A stretch of 64,000 nt of DNA from Anaeramoeba flamelloides (Eukaryota > Metamonada > Anaeramoebidae), in assembly GCA_027625915.1 (NCBI GenBank), contig JANTQA010000012.1, positions 9,074,501 through 9,138,500 on the forward strand. Direction: 5' to 3'. The position numbers and the translations under genes were made by a program. This document shows, piece after piece, positions 46,701 through 58,399 of this stretch (its first letter is position 1; every line of letters starts with the position of its first letter). Below the pieces are notes generated by a model. The model was not told the origin of the DNA and did not search any database. It saw only the letters and a list, made by a program, of their open reading frames with translations.

Positions 46701-49700
46701 ACGAAAATAAAAAAAAAGAAGAAAATGAAAATAATAAAACGGAAGATAAAACAGATCAAGAAAAAAAATCAATATTTTCCAATAAAACAGAAAAAAAATC
46801 AATATTTGGAGCAAATAAAAAAACAACATCAATTTTTGGAAAATCAATAAATGAATCAAAAACAAAAACAAAAGAAAATGAAAATAAAAATGATCAAGAT
46901 AAAACGGAAGATAAAACAGATCAAGAAAAAAAAACAATATTTTCCAATAAAACAAAAAAAAAAACAATATTTGGAGCAAATAAATCAACAACATCAATTT
47001 TTGGAAAATCAATAAATGAATCAAAAACAAAAACAAAAGAAAATGAAAACGAAAAAAAAAAAAAAGAAGAAAATACAAATAATAAAACTATTAATGAAGA
47101 AAAAAAATCAATATTTGCAACAAAACCTACTGGAATATTTTCAAAAAACTTTTCAAATAAAACAAATAAATCTGATCAAAAATCAATATTCTCAAATAAT
47201 TCAAAAAAAAAATCAATATTTGCTCCAAATAAACAAACAACATCAATTTTTGGAAAATCTATAAAAGAATCAAAAACAAAAACAGAAAACAATAAAAATG
47301 AAACAAATAAAGAAAATAAAAATGATCAAGATAAAACAGAAGATAAAACAGATCAAGAAAAAAAATCAATAATATCAACAAATAAAAAAACAACATCAAT
47401 CTTTGCAACAAATAAAAAAACAACATCAATTTTTGGAAAATCTATAAATGAATCAAAAACAAAAACAAAAGAAAATGAAAACGAAAATAAAAAAAAAGAA
47501 GAAAATGAAAATAATAAAACTATTAATGAAGAAAAAAAATCAATATTTTCCAATAAAACAGAAAAAAAATCAATATTTGGAGCAAATAAAAAAACAACAT
47601 CAATTTTTGGAAAATCAATAAACGAATCAAAATCAAAAACAAAAGAAAATGAAAGCAAGAAGAAAAAAGAAGAAGAAAATAAAAATAATAAAACTGTTAA
47701 TGAAGAAAAAAAAACAATATTTTCCAATAAAACAGAAAAAAAATCAATCTTTGGAGCAAATAAAAAAACAACATCAATTTTTGGAAAATCAATAAATGAA
47801 TCAAAAACAAAAACAAAAGAAAATGAAAACGAAAATAAAAAAAAAGAAGAAAATAAAAAAGAAGAAAATGAAAAAAATAAAACTATTAATGAAGAAAAAA
47901 AATCAATATTTGCAACAAAACCTACTGGAATATTTTCAAAAAACTTTTCAAATAAAACAAATAAATCTGATCAAAAATCAATATTCTCAAATAATTCAAA
48001 AAAAAAATCAATATTTGGAGCAAATAAATCAACAACATCAATTTTTGGACAATCTATAAAAGAATCAAAAACAAAAACAGAAAACAATAAAAATGAAACA
48101 AATAAAGAAAATAAAAATGATCAAGATAAAACAGAAGATAAAACAGATCAAGAAAAAAAATCAATATTTTCCAATAAAACAGAAAAAAAATCAAATTTTG
48201 GAGCAAATAAATCAACAACATCAATTTTTGGAAAATCAATAAATGAATCAAAAACAAAAACAAAAGAAAATGAAAACGAAAATAAAAAAAAAGAAGAAAA
48301 TGAAAATAATAAAACGGAAGATAAAACAGATCAAGAAAAAAAATCAATATTTTCCAATAAAACAGAAAAAAAATCAATTTTTGGAGCAAATAAATCAACA
48401 ACATTAATTTTTGGAAAATCAATAAATGAATCAAAAACAAAAACAAAAGAAGAAGGAAATCAAAATAAAGAAAAGGAAGATTACAAGGTTAAAACTACCA
48501 AACCAAAAACAAATTCATTATTTGGAAATAATAACACTTCAACAATAAATAAACCAAAAACAAATTCATTTTTTACAAATAAAAAAACTAATACAACTTC
48601 ATTGTTTGGTAAACCCATAAAAGAATCATTATCAAAAATAAAACCAGAAAACAATAAAAATGAAACAAATAAAGAAAATAAAAATGATCAGGAGAAAACA
48701 CAAGATAAAGCAGATCAAGAAACAAAATCAATATTTTCCAATAAAACAGAAAAAAAATCAACATTTTCGACAAATAAAAAAACAACATCAATTTTTGGAA
48801 AATCAATAAATGAATCAAAAACAAAAACAAAAGAAGATGAAAACAAAAATAATAAATTATTCAATAAAACAAATAAAGACAAAAACACAAAAATTAAAAC
48901 TACCAAACCAAAAACAAATTCATTATTTGAAAATAATAACACTTCAACTATAAATAAACCAAAAACAAATTCATTTTTTACAAATAAAACAAAAAACAAT
49001 AAATCATCCATGTTTGGAGCAGTTACTTCAAAATCCTCATCAGAAGAAAACCAAAATGACAAGAGCAAAGATGAAGACAAAATTAATAAAGACAAAAACA
49101 CAATAATTAAAACTACCAAACCAAAAACAAATTCATTATTTGGAAATAATAACACTTCAACAATAAATAAACCAAAAACAAATTCATTTTTTACAAATAA
49201 AACAAAAAACAATAAATCATCATTGTTTGGAGCAGTTACTTCAAAATCCTCATCAAAAGAAAACCAAAATGACAAGAGCAAAGATGAAGACAAAATTAAT
49301 AAAGACAAAAACACAATAATTAAAACTACCAAACCAAAAAAAAATTCATTATTTGGAAATAATAACACTTCAACAATAAAAAAAACAAAATCCAATTCCT
49401 TATTTTCCAATAAAACTTCGGTAAAAACAAAAAACATGAATGATATTAATCAAAAGTTATCAACAACAATTAATGAAAAAATATCAAATAATATACACAA
49501 ACCAAAGTCAAAAATCCAAAATAATAATTTAAAAATTAAACAAACAAAATCTGAAAATTTAGAAAAAATGAATAATTTTTTAAATGATGTACTGCAAAAT
49601 AATAAAAAATCAAAAGAAAATTATTATTTTAAAGAGCTATATAAAAAATTACCTAATTCGCAATTACAAAATAAATTTTTAAATTGCTTTTATTCAATAA

Positions 49701-52700
49701 ATAAAATTCGAAAAAATCCAATTTTGGACAAAAGTAAGAATAATAATAATAATCCTAATTTTGCGCCTAATGGGAAAAATCACCTAAACACAGAAAGGTT
49801 AAATAAAAATATTAAAGATTTAAAATCTTCAAATATTAGATCAATAAATGTAGTAAATGAGCATTTAAAAAAAATAGAACAATATTTTAAAGTTATTAAA
49901 AATACTACAAATAAATCCCAAGATATATTAATCAAAATACAACAAAAAAATCATAAAAATAAAAAAACTTTAAACGAAAAACAATTAAAAATTGATCAAT
50001 TAATTCAAAAGCAATCAAAAAATTTTCTTATTCAAGAAACTGAAAGAAAAACAAAACAAAAATCTCAAATTCATTATCAGCATTTACCATTACAAAATTT
50101 AAATGCAGTTTTAGATTCTAGTTATACAACAATAAAGGGGCAAATAAACTCTCTTGACGGAATTGAAAAGGAAATTTTAAAAAAAATAAAAATCCAAAAT
50201 GAAATAGCAAAAAAGAGAAAAAGAAAAATGGAAAAAGAAAAAGAAAGGAAAAGGCAGATCGAAATCCAGGAACAGCAGAGAAAAAAGGAAATTGAATTAG
50301 CAAAGAAAAGGGAAAAGGTAAAACAAGAAAGATTACGATTAGAAAAAGAAAAAGCAAGGCGAAAAGAAAAGAAAAAGGAAGAAGAAAAAAGATTTTTACT
50401 CAATAAAGAGAACAAAGAAAAGGGAAAGGAGACGGGAGATAAATCGAAAAAAGCAACAATAACGGCATTGAATTTAAAAGGACAAAATAAAACTTCAAAT
50501 GATTTAACATTTAGCCTAAACAGTTTTAATAAGGCATTGACCAAAGAAAATTCCTTGTCTGGCATTAAAGGCACTTCAACCAAAATTAAAGAGAAAAGCG
50601 ATAAGGGAATTAAAAATCAAGATGGTAATACAAAGGACAAAGGTAATGATAAAACTAAAGATTCTTTGCCAAAAATTTCAATGTCAAGGAGATCTTTACT
50701 TTCAAACCCAGGAAGGACATTAAATATTCCAAAGCAAAATAATAAAAGAGTGACATTTAATAACAAAACAATACAGTCAAATACGCTTGGTAATAAAAAG
50801 AAAAAAAACAATCTATTTGGGACAAATGAGGCGAAATCACAAAATCAAAATGAAAATAAATCAACAGATCTTTTGAAACATAAGAAATCAATATTAGTTC
50901 CTTTAAACAATAAGAGAGTCATTAATAATGATAAAACAAATGAAAATGAAAAAACAAAAACTTCAAAACTTTTGGACAATAAATCAAATTTCAATACAAC
51001 CCAGAAAAAATCAAGTCTTTTCTCGAAAGGTTCTGGGAATAATAAATTAAAAACAACAAGTTCTTTTCAAAATTTATCTGCTAAATCTTTGACAAATAAA
51101 AATAATGATGATCAAGCAAAGCAAGACCAAACTCAAAAATCACAAGAAAATCAAACAGATAAACCTAAATCAAGTTTCGGATTTGGAAACAAAACAAAAA
51201 TTACTACTACTACTAATAATAATACATCGACAACAGATGCAAATACAAATAATATATTAACAAAAAAAACAAAGCCATCACTTTTTGGAAAATCTATCCG
51301 ATCAGCAACGAAAAATACACCAACTACCACCACTAATAAAACAACAACTACGACGAGCACCAATTCATCGTTAATAAAGAATAATGATCAAAAGCCCAGA
51401 CAAGGGGGTTTATTCTCTAAAAATGGAACTCAAACAGTTAAACCAAAAGCAAATTCAATATTTGGAAACAAAAAAACATCTACTACTATGAATAACAATA
51501 AGACAACAACAGCAACATCAACATCAACATCAACACCCAAAAGTCCAAAAGCAAAGCCCAACTCAATTTTTGGTAATTCTTCAAAAATCAAAAAATTAAC
51601 TTTGTCCACAAATAAAACTGATACTAAACCAAACTCTGTAAAAGCAAATTCATCACTTTTTGGAAAATCTATTCGATCAACAACGAAAAATACATCGACT
51701 ACCACCACTAATAAAACAACAACTACAACGAACACCAATTCATCATTAATTAAGAATAATGATCAAAAGCCCAGACCAGGTGGTTTATTCTCTAAAAATG
51801 GAACTCAGACAACCAAACCAAAAACAAATTCAATATTTGGAAACAAAAACACATCTTATACAACCACAACAACGGGAACTAGAACATCTCTAAATACAAA
51901 TACAAACTCCAATTCTTCCTCCTCCTTGATTTTTAATAAATCTAGAGGCACAACTAAATCAACGACGAATTCAACAAAATCATTAACAGGCAACCAAGCA
52001 AGGTCGGGTTCTATTTTTGGAAAGTCTGTTAAATCAACAATGTCACAGAACACTAGTAATCAGAATAATAATCAACAACCCAAACAAAGAGGTGGTTTAT
52101 TCTCTAAAGGCGGGCAAACACAATCAAGTGGAACAAAAACAAATTCAATATTTAGAAACAAAAACACATCTAATACAACCACAACAACGGGCACTAGAAC
52201 ATCTCTAAATACAAATACAAACTCCAATTCTTCCTCCTCCTTGATTTTTAATAAATCTAGAGGCACAACTAAATCAACGACGAATTCAACAAAATCATTA
52301 ACAGGCAACCAAGCAAGGTCGGGTTCTATTTTTGGAAAGTCATCAAAAAGCACATCGAACAGAATGTCGGTAAATTCTAAAACACAATCAGGTGCAATGT
52401 TTGGCAGAACTTCTAAACCAACACCATTCCATAACTCACCTTCATCATCTAATACAAATAAAAAAATCTTTGGTAATGGCATAAATAAAGGATCAATATT
52501 TTCCACAAAAACTAATCAACAAAATTCATCTTCATCCAGAATAGGAGGTGGGGGTATTTTTTCGCAAAATAACCAAAACCAATCCCAATCCCAATCTCAG
52601 AATCAATCCCAATCATCAAACATTTTTTCAAAAAACATAGGCTCATCAGGATCAGGATCGGGATCGGGATCAGGATCGAAATCAATCTTTGGCAGTTCTA

Positions 52701-53047
52701 TAGGTTCACAAAGTAATAATCGTCAATCTGGCGGCCTTGGTAGAAATCAAATGAATCAGCAACGATCTAACAACATATCTTCATCCAGAAATGGAGGTGG
52801 AAGTATTTTTTCGCAAAATAACCAAAACCAATCCCAATCCCAATCATCAAACATTTTTTCAAAAAACAGAGGCTCATCAGGATCGGGATCGGGATCGGGA
52901 TCGGGATCGAAATCAATCTTTGGCAGTTCTATAGGTTCACAAAGTAATAATCGTCAATCTGGCGGTATGTTCCAAAATAGAAATTCTAATAGTACCTTTG
53001 GATCTTCTCTTAATAGAGGCTCACAATGGACACAATCAAGAAAATAA
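43774..53047 (+). CDS. NUP214/Nup159-like FG-nucleoporin, exon 2 (propeller end, KEN repeats, FG repeats)
   Basis: After the AG at 43772-43773 the frame reads NIQPLKKIEFFLEEEPCQIS, completing the propeller. It ends with a blade like that of NUP214 (PETYPCGIAFNYLTTKY, YPILNVLSNENIFSSFVIPL). Then come K/E/N repeats (residues ~404-580), SIFG/SLFG repeats mixed with KTKENENENK linkers (~590-2000), a charged helical stretch (~2005-2340; KRKRKMEKEKERKRQ), and S/T/N-rich FG repeats to the end. With exon 1 the total is ~3,207 residues; human NUP214 is ~2,090. Two A-runs of 7 instead of the 8 found in sister repeats (45698-45704 and 45961-45967) shift the frame by one base each; after the second the frame is open to 53047. 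They look like homopolymer errors or slips. Propeller-helix-FG order fits NUP214. Confidence 0.82.
44630..45165 (+). repeat. K/E/N-coding low-complexity repeat
   Basis: Near-pure GAAAAAGAAAATGAAAA-type purine repeats encode alternating K, E and N with occasional I, D and V. Strand asymmetry is extreme (almost no T or C on +). It links the propeller to the first FG block. Confidence 0.9.
45200..48600 (+). repeat. Tandem FG-repeat region (minisatellite-like)
   Basis: Imperfect tandem units encode SIFSNKTEKKSIFGANK, TTSIFGKSINESKTKTK and EN/K linkers. Some are grouped into longer units that also carry ATKPTGIFSKNFSNKTNKSD. Units are close to identical at DNA level, which implies recent expansion or gene conversion and makes assembly errors likely. 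Confidence 0.88.
51840..52340 (+). repeat. Near-identical duplicated FG segment within the nucleoporin
   Basis: The ~180-bp segments at 51849-52025 and 52159-52338 match almost base for base (TSLNTNTNSNSSSSLIFNKS, SLTGNQARSGSIFGKS). A second duplicated pair is at 52540-52705 and 52785-52935 (GGGSIFSQNNQNQSQSQS, a run of SG repeats, KSIFGSSIGSQSNNRQSGG). Both pairs are in frame. Confidence 0.85.
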
Positions 53048-53429
53048 GAACTTTTATATTATTTGGATTCATTTTTTTTTATTTTACTTTTAATTTCAAC
53101 AGAATTTTATCATTTTAGTGATCAAATATCTTTTGCTCTTTAAAAAAAAAAAAAACATAAAAAAACATTTTTTGGTTCTTTTTTTAATTTTTTTTAATTA
53201 ATTTGTTAATCTCTTCTTTAATTAAAGCAAATATCAAAAGTTTTGGAACAGTTGAAACTGTGATAAGAATAATAGTACGTTGTTTTCATTCAATTTGGAA
53301 ATAATACAGTAAAAATTTTTTTGTGCAAATTTTCAAAATTAAATATTTTGTGGTCTTTGGGTGATTGATAATAAAAGAAAAAAACTTACATGACAACCCT
53401 AAGCACTTGAAAAAATTGCCTTTAGGTGT

Positions 53430-53760
53430 TAGCCTAGTAATAGATTCATCTATAATTAATGTATGTTGTAATTGAAAGTAATTCATATTAGTGCTCGAAG
53501 GATCTAAACAACTCGAAAAAAATCTATTATAAATATTATTGAGAAATAAATTATTACATTTTTTACTAAAATTCAGGATGGAAATTAAAAATTGTAATTT
53601 TCGAAAGAATTTTTTTAATTACTTTTCAAAATCTAAAAGGAGAAACTCCAAATAATAATATTCCAGTATTTGATAATTAATATTTAGAACTTCGAAAAGT
53701 AACTATTTTTTTTGAATTATTAGATTTCAGAGATTTACTTAATAAATATCAACTTAAAAA
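53430..53760 (+). repeat. Dispersed repeat R5, copy b
   Basis: A direct copy of 21780-22120 (AATGTATGTTGTAATTG near 53458, GTATTTGATAATTAATAT near 53667). Together with flanking spacer at 53048-53429 and 53761-54537 it contains no recognisable gene. Confidence 0.5.
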
Positions 53761-54537
53761 CTCAAAATCTGATTAGTTTTGTTTCCTTTTGATAAAGTTT
53801 GTTGTATTTTTAATGTTTTTTTAATCAGCGAATGATAATTTATAAAAATAGTCTTTGAGTTATTTCTTTGATGTTTTCATAATATGGAAATTTTTTCAGA
53901 AATGCACTGCTTATTGAGAGAAATTTAAGATAATGTTTTTTTTTCTTTTTTTATAACTATTTTTAACTTTTTCTAACTTTTTTTTAAGAATTGTTTTATT
54001 TTCTTAATTGATTCCTATTTATTTTGTTTATTTATAACTGATATGATTTTGTTTTTGTCAGTTTTTTGATTGATTCTAAATTCTTGAACAATTTTATAGA
54101 TTATTATTCACTTTTTGTATATTACTGGTGATATATGCTTCCGTTATTATAAGAAGTCATCTACAAATATTTGAAAATGATAAACGAAATCTTTTATGTT
54201 TTCAATTAATAATAACTTTTAAATCCACAAAATCTGAATATATATAGTGTCCTTGATATACCTTAACTCCTTCTTTTTTATCATACTTTATATCCATTAT
54301 TATATTTATTTTTATATTTCTACTATATTTATCAAGATTATTGTGAACTTAATTTTGACCATCATATCTAGATATTTTTGATATCTATTGTATAAAAAAA
54401 ACTCTAAATTGATATTATTATATGTAATTTTTTCTAAAAAATAAATTTATTTCAAAGAACGATCAGTCTTTCTGATTTTTTAAAAGACCAAATAGGATAT
54501 ATAAAATAAAAATAACAGAGTCTTAGATTCCTTTATA

Positions 54538-54733
54538 CAGTCAGTTCCACTTTTAAGGCACAAACTTTCAACCAAATTTAAGGCACAAAAAAATTTTAAA
54601 TTAAAAAACAAAATTTGTAATTTTTTTTTTTACAATTTATTTTACTAGAATCTGAATTTGGTGCTGTAATTTGAAAATTTTTTTGTGTATTAAATTTGGT
54701 TGAAAGTTTGTGCCTTAAAAGTGGAACTGACTG
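54538..54733. mobile_element. MITE family A, copy 3
   Basis: A 196-bp palindrome, CAGTCAGTTCCACTTTTAA ... CTGACTG, with TA on both sides. It differs from copies 1 and 2 mainly in the middle of the arms, where paired changes keep the palindrome (ACCAAATTTAAGG and its complement). Confidence 0.86.
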
Positions 54734-55275
54734 TAACCGATTTTAAAAAAAAAACAATTATGTTATAAATCAGAAAATGTTTAGAAATATAGGGTGAGGT
54801 GTTCATTCCTGGTTTTATGAATGATTAAAATATTTCTTTCTTTACTAAACATTATTATTTCTTCTTAGGAATATAATCAATTTAGTATAAAAATATTAAT
54901 TGAAATATTTATAAATTAATAAAATGATCTCTTTTATTCTTCTCTATTAGGTCAAATTTGTAAAATTTTATATTTAAATAATTCTGACATTTTGATTTAT
55001 TTTTCGTATATTTTATTAAATCAGACATCATTAATTTCAATAAGATAAAAGGTAGCATTTTTTCAAAATAATACTCGTTTATTAATTTGATTATTTTTAT
55101 TTTATGTTTTTTACTAATATATTCACAATAATTAAAATTATGATTTTCTAAGTTTTAGTATTGGATTTAATTTTTTTTGAAGACCTTCGTGTTTTATTTA
55201 TTAGATTACAATATTTTCCTATGGATTAAGATTTATAATTGATAAATTTTATTTATTAATATATCGATATATAAG
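54734..55275. other. AT-rich spacer
   Basis: No gene, repeat or site that I can support. Confidence 0.4.
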
Positions 55276-55640
55276 TTAGGTTCCAAAAAAAAATGTACAT
55301 AGTTTAAACAGTAGAAAGAACATCAATACTCTGCACTTTATATTCAATTTGGAATGAATTTTGATTTTACAAACTATTTCATTTTTTGTCTTTTTTGATT
55401 TTTTTTCATTTTGTTTTTTGTAGATACGTAAATCTGTTTCATTAGATCTGAATTTTTTTTTCAATCATTGACAGAAGGTTAGTGTTGGGTTTGTTAAATT
55501 GGGAAATAACATACAATTGGTGGATGGTTCTTATCATTTGATCAATTAACAATTGTTGGTGAAATTTCAACAAATTTACCAATACATTTTTTGTTTCCGC
55601 TTGTTTCATTATTTTTGACATACTGATTTTTATTGTTGAG
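55276..55640 (-). pseudogene. Coding relic family F, copy 2
   Basis: A minus-strand relative of 43324-43575. It shares the AAATTGTTGGTG-AATTTCAACAAATTTA stretch (in pieces), coding CI-x-KFVEI-x-PTI, and RSNETDLRIYKKQNEKKSKK further on. Frame shifts separate the parts. Unidentified. Confidence 0.35.
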
Positions 55641-56359
55641 TTTTATATTTTTTTCTTTAATTTGGATTAAAGTGATTACTTATTATAACAGTAATACAGG
55701 GTTACTGAATGTTATTTTATATCAAGTTTGGAAGAAAGAGAATAAATTGGGTTTTTTTGATTATTTTTGATTTTATGTGTGTCAAAAATTTAGAATGGGG
55801 TTTATATATATATCTATATATATATATATTTCTTTTCTATTAATATTTTGAAATTTAAATAGATACTTTTGCAACATTGTGATCTTTTTATCGTTGATGT
55901 TACCTCCTAATTTATCTCTAAATTTAGATATTTTTCTTAATTTTTTTTTTTCTAATTATACGAACTATTTTTAATTGATACTCTCTACTCTCTCTATTAT
56001 TTTCCTCATTTAAATTATATTAGAGACATTTGAACTATGTGGTAGTGATGTGATTTAGAATATATATCAATGTCTTTTAATTTTTGTTTTATTTCTTACA
56101 GATGCTAATTCATTAAGTTAGAAATAAATTGTATTTGATATTGGTTCCTTTTAGAGATAAAATAAGAAAGTTTTTCTATTTAAAAATTTTATTTACACTT
56201 TTGAAAAAAAAACCATTCAGAACTATTATTAGAAAAAGTAATAAGATCTCTTAAAAGAGATCTTGTGTTATAAAAATAAAATTCCATTTATCACTTTGTT
56301 ATTCAACTTTGGGATAACTATTGTATAAAATAAGAAGCATAAAGCAAAGTTAGAAACTT

Positions 56360-56875
56360 CAATAAAAAAATTTAAACCAACCAAATTTGATTTGTGAAAA
56401 AAAACAAAATTTTATGTAATCGCTACTAGAAAAATATCAAATTAGAATAAATCACTAATTGAAATGTTAACACTTTTTTTATAAATTACAATACTCACAA
56501 AACAAAAAAGAAATTAATATCAATACAAATAAAAAAAAGCTATGATAAAAAGTTTGGAAATTATCTAATAAAAAAATAAATGGTAAGTTTGTTTAAATTC
56601 TATTAGGATTATTGATCACCCAAATGGTTAGGTTCCATCAACTAATTATTTTTGAGTTCTTCTCTTTTGAAGAACTCAACTTTAACATAATATCACCGAT
56701 TTGAAAAAAGAATTGATCAAGCATAATACATTAGCTAATTTTACAAATGAAAATGAAAACTAAACACTCAAAGATGAAAAAACGATTTTCATATTTTACA
56801 AAAAATCAAAATTATTTTTAATTTGAATGGAATTGTATTATTGTGATTCACTTAACTGTTCTAACGATGTAGAAA
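56360..56875 (+). repeat. Dispersed repeat R2, copy c
   Basis: Same orientation as 15400-15935, more diverged. Landmarks are CACTAATTGAAATGTTAACA near 56451 and TTACAATACTCACAAAA near 56487. It is non-coding. Confidence 0.6.
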
Positions 56876-56889
56876 ATTTTTATTTTTGT

Positions 56890-57265
56890 TGTAGATTTTT
56901 TTTCAGTTGAAACCAGAAGAAAAATTAATCGAAAAAAGAAATAAAGTAACTTCTAAGAATAGTTCATTATATTATTTTCAATCAAACCAATAAACAAGAT
57001 TTAAATCTCCTTTTACATCGGAATCTATCGATAAATTATGCAGATCCAAAAATTATTAAATTTTTTTAAAAAATTTTCAATACTCGATCAATCAAAGAAA
57101 AATCGCAGACCAAAAGATATGATTATAAAAACTATCATTGTGTTTAATATTTCATTTTAACTTTAAATATTTATTATTTCTTTTTTTAATTGATCTTACT
57201 TTGAATTTTCAGGTTTTATTAATGTTCCCAATTAAAAATTGTGTGAAACTTTTTTTCTAAATTTG
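56890..57265. mobile_element. MITE family Y, decayed copy
   Basis: Aligns with 10341-10739 over most of its length: TATATTATTTTCAATCAA near 56968, CGATCAATCAAAGAAAAA near 57084, TTGATCTTACTTTGAATTTTC near 57190, GTTCCCAATTA near 57223. The left terminus is badly worn, so exact ends are not given. Confidence 0.55.
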
Positions 57266-57472
57266 ACTATTTTCCATGAACAATATATTATTGTATTTAA
57301 GGCCATAAAACAGTGATTCTTCAAAATTTAACAATACATTTAGAAATTGTTCAGAATAATTTAATAAAATTCTTTTTTATCCAAAACTTCTTAAATATCT
57401 TTTATAAACTCATTTTCATTTTTTCCAAAATATTGGTTTTTGAATTTTAAGGACTAGGTTTAAAGTGAGATC

Positions 57473-57527
57473 ATGAATAGAATAGCTCTTGAAAGAGTTC
57501 TAGAATCTCAAATTAATTTATACACTG
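57473..57527 (+). other. Possible short first exon
   Basis: ATG followed by NRIALERVLESQINLYT, ending at GGTAATTTC, a passable donor. The residues look protein-like in the middle of spacer. A candidate acceptor (TTTCTTCTTAG at ~57592-57602) would add only a few codons before a stop. No family recognised and no confirmed exon 2. Confidence 0.2.
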
Positions 57528-58399
57528 GTAATTTCTTTTACTAAAAAAATTAGAAATTTTCTTAATTCCAAAAATATAAACAATTTTTCCTTTCTTCTTA
57601 GAATGTTACCAAAATTTGATATAATTATTTCAGAATTTTCATTTTAAATCTATAAGCACAAAACCAGTTCTCACGCCATTCTAAATATTTTTTATAGTTA
57701 ATTTTAGAAATTTGAAAGGTTTTAAAATATGATATTGTCATTTGAAAATCCCTAAAAGTTATCTTTTTTAAAATATTGTTCTTCAAAAATTAATTTGAAA
57801 ATTTTTTCAAATTTTTTGTTTTGATTTTTTAAACTTAGAAACAAGTAATGTTTTGATCTAAATACCTCAGAATGTAAATTCTTTTTGAGAAGTGAATGTA
57901 AAATAATACAAAATTAACAACCTCCAATGGTAGAAACTTCGTCCTTAAGAGCGAAAAAAAATTTATTTGATCTTATCTTTTTTCTTTCTCTAAATCTCTC
58001 TTTAGAAAGAAATAGATTGGAATTTATTATCTTTGTTCTTTATGATTGACATATATCGTACATAGCATATTAGTGTCTACAAGTTGAATTTAGTTACTTA
58101 AATATACCAATATTTCAGAATTGAAGAAATCACAATCTTTGAAATTTTACCCGATTTAAATATCATATATCAGGAATTAAATATCCTTTCTGGACAAACC
58201 ACATGAAAAAGATAAACCAAATTGAAGATTTTTTTGTCTTTATCTCTTCCTTTTTTTGAAAGCAAATTATCAATTAAAGTAATCAAATAAAAGAATTCAA
58301 AAAGCTGTATAAAAATAATCTAACAAAATTATTACCCAAATCATTTTTTTTCTTTTTACTTTTGTTCAATAATTCCACTTTTTGAGGAAAATCAAAATT

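Noticed and set aside
46230-48059. Plus-strand frames beginning MNQKQKQKKMKTK that recur four times
   Set aside because: These are the out-of-phase reading of the same FG repeats. The SIFG phase is continuous through them.
44615-49437. Long minus-strand F/L-rich frames opposite the nucleoporin repeats
   Set aside because: These are complements of K/E/N and FG repeats; their length follows from the purine-rich + strand.
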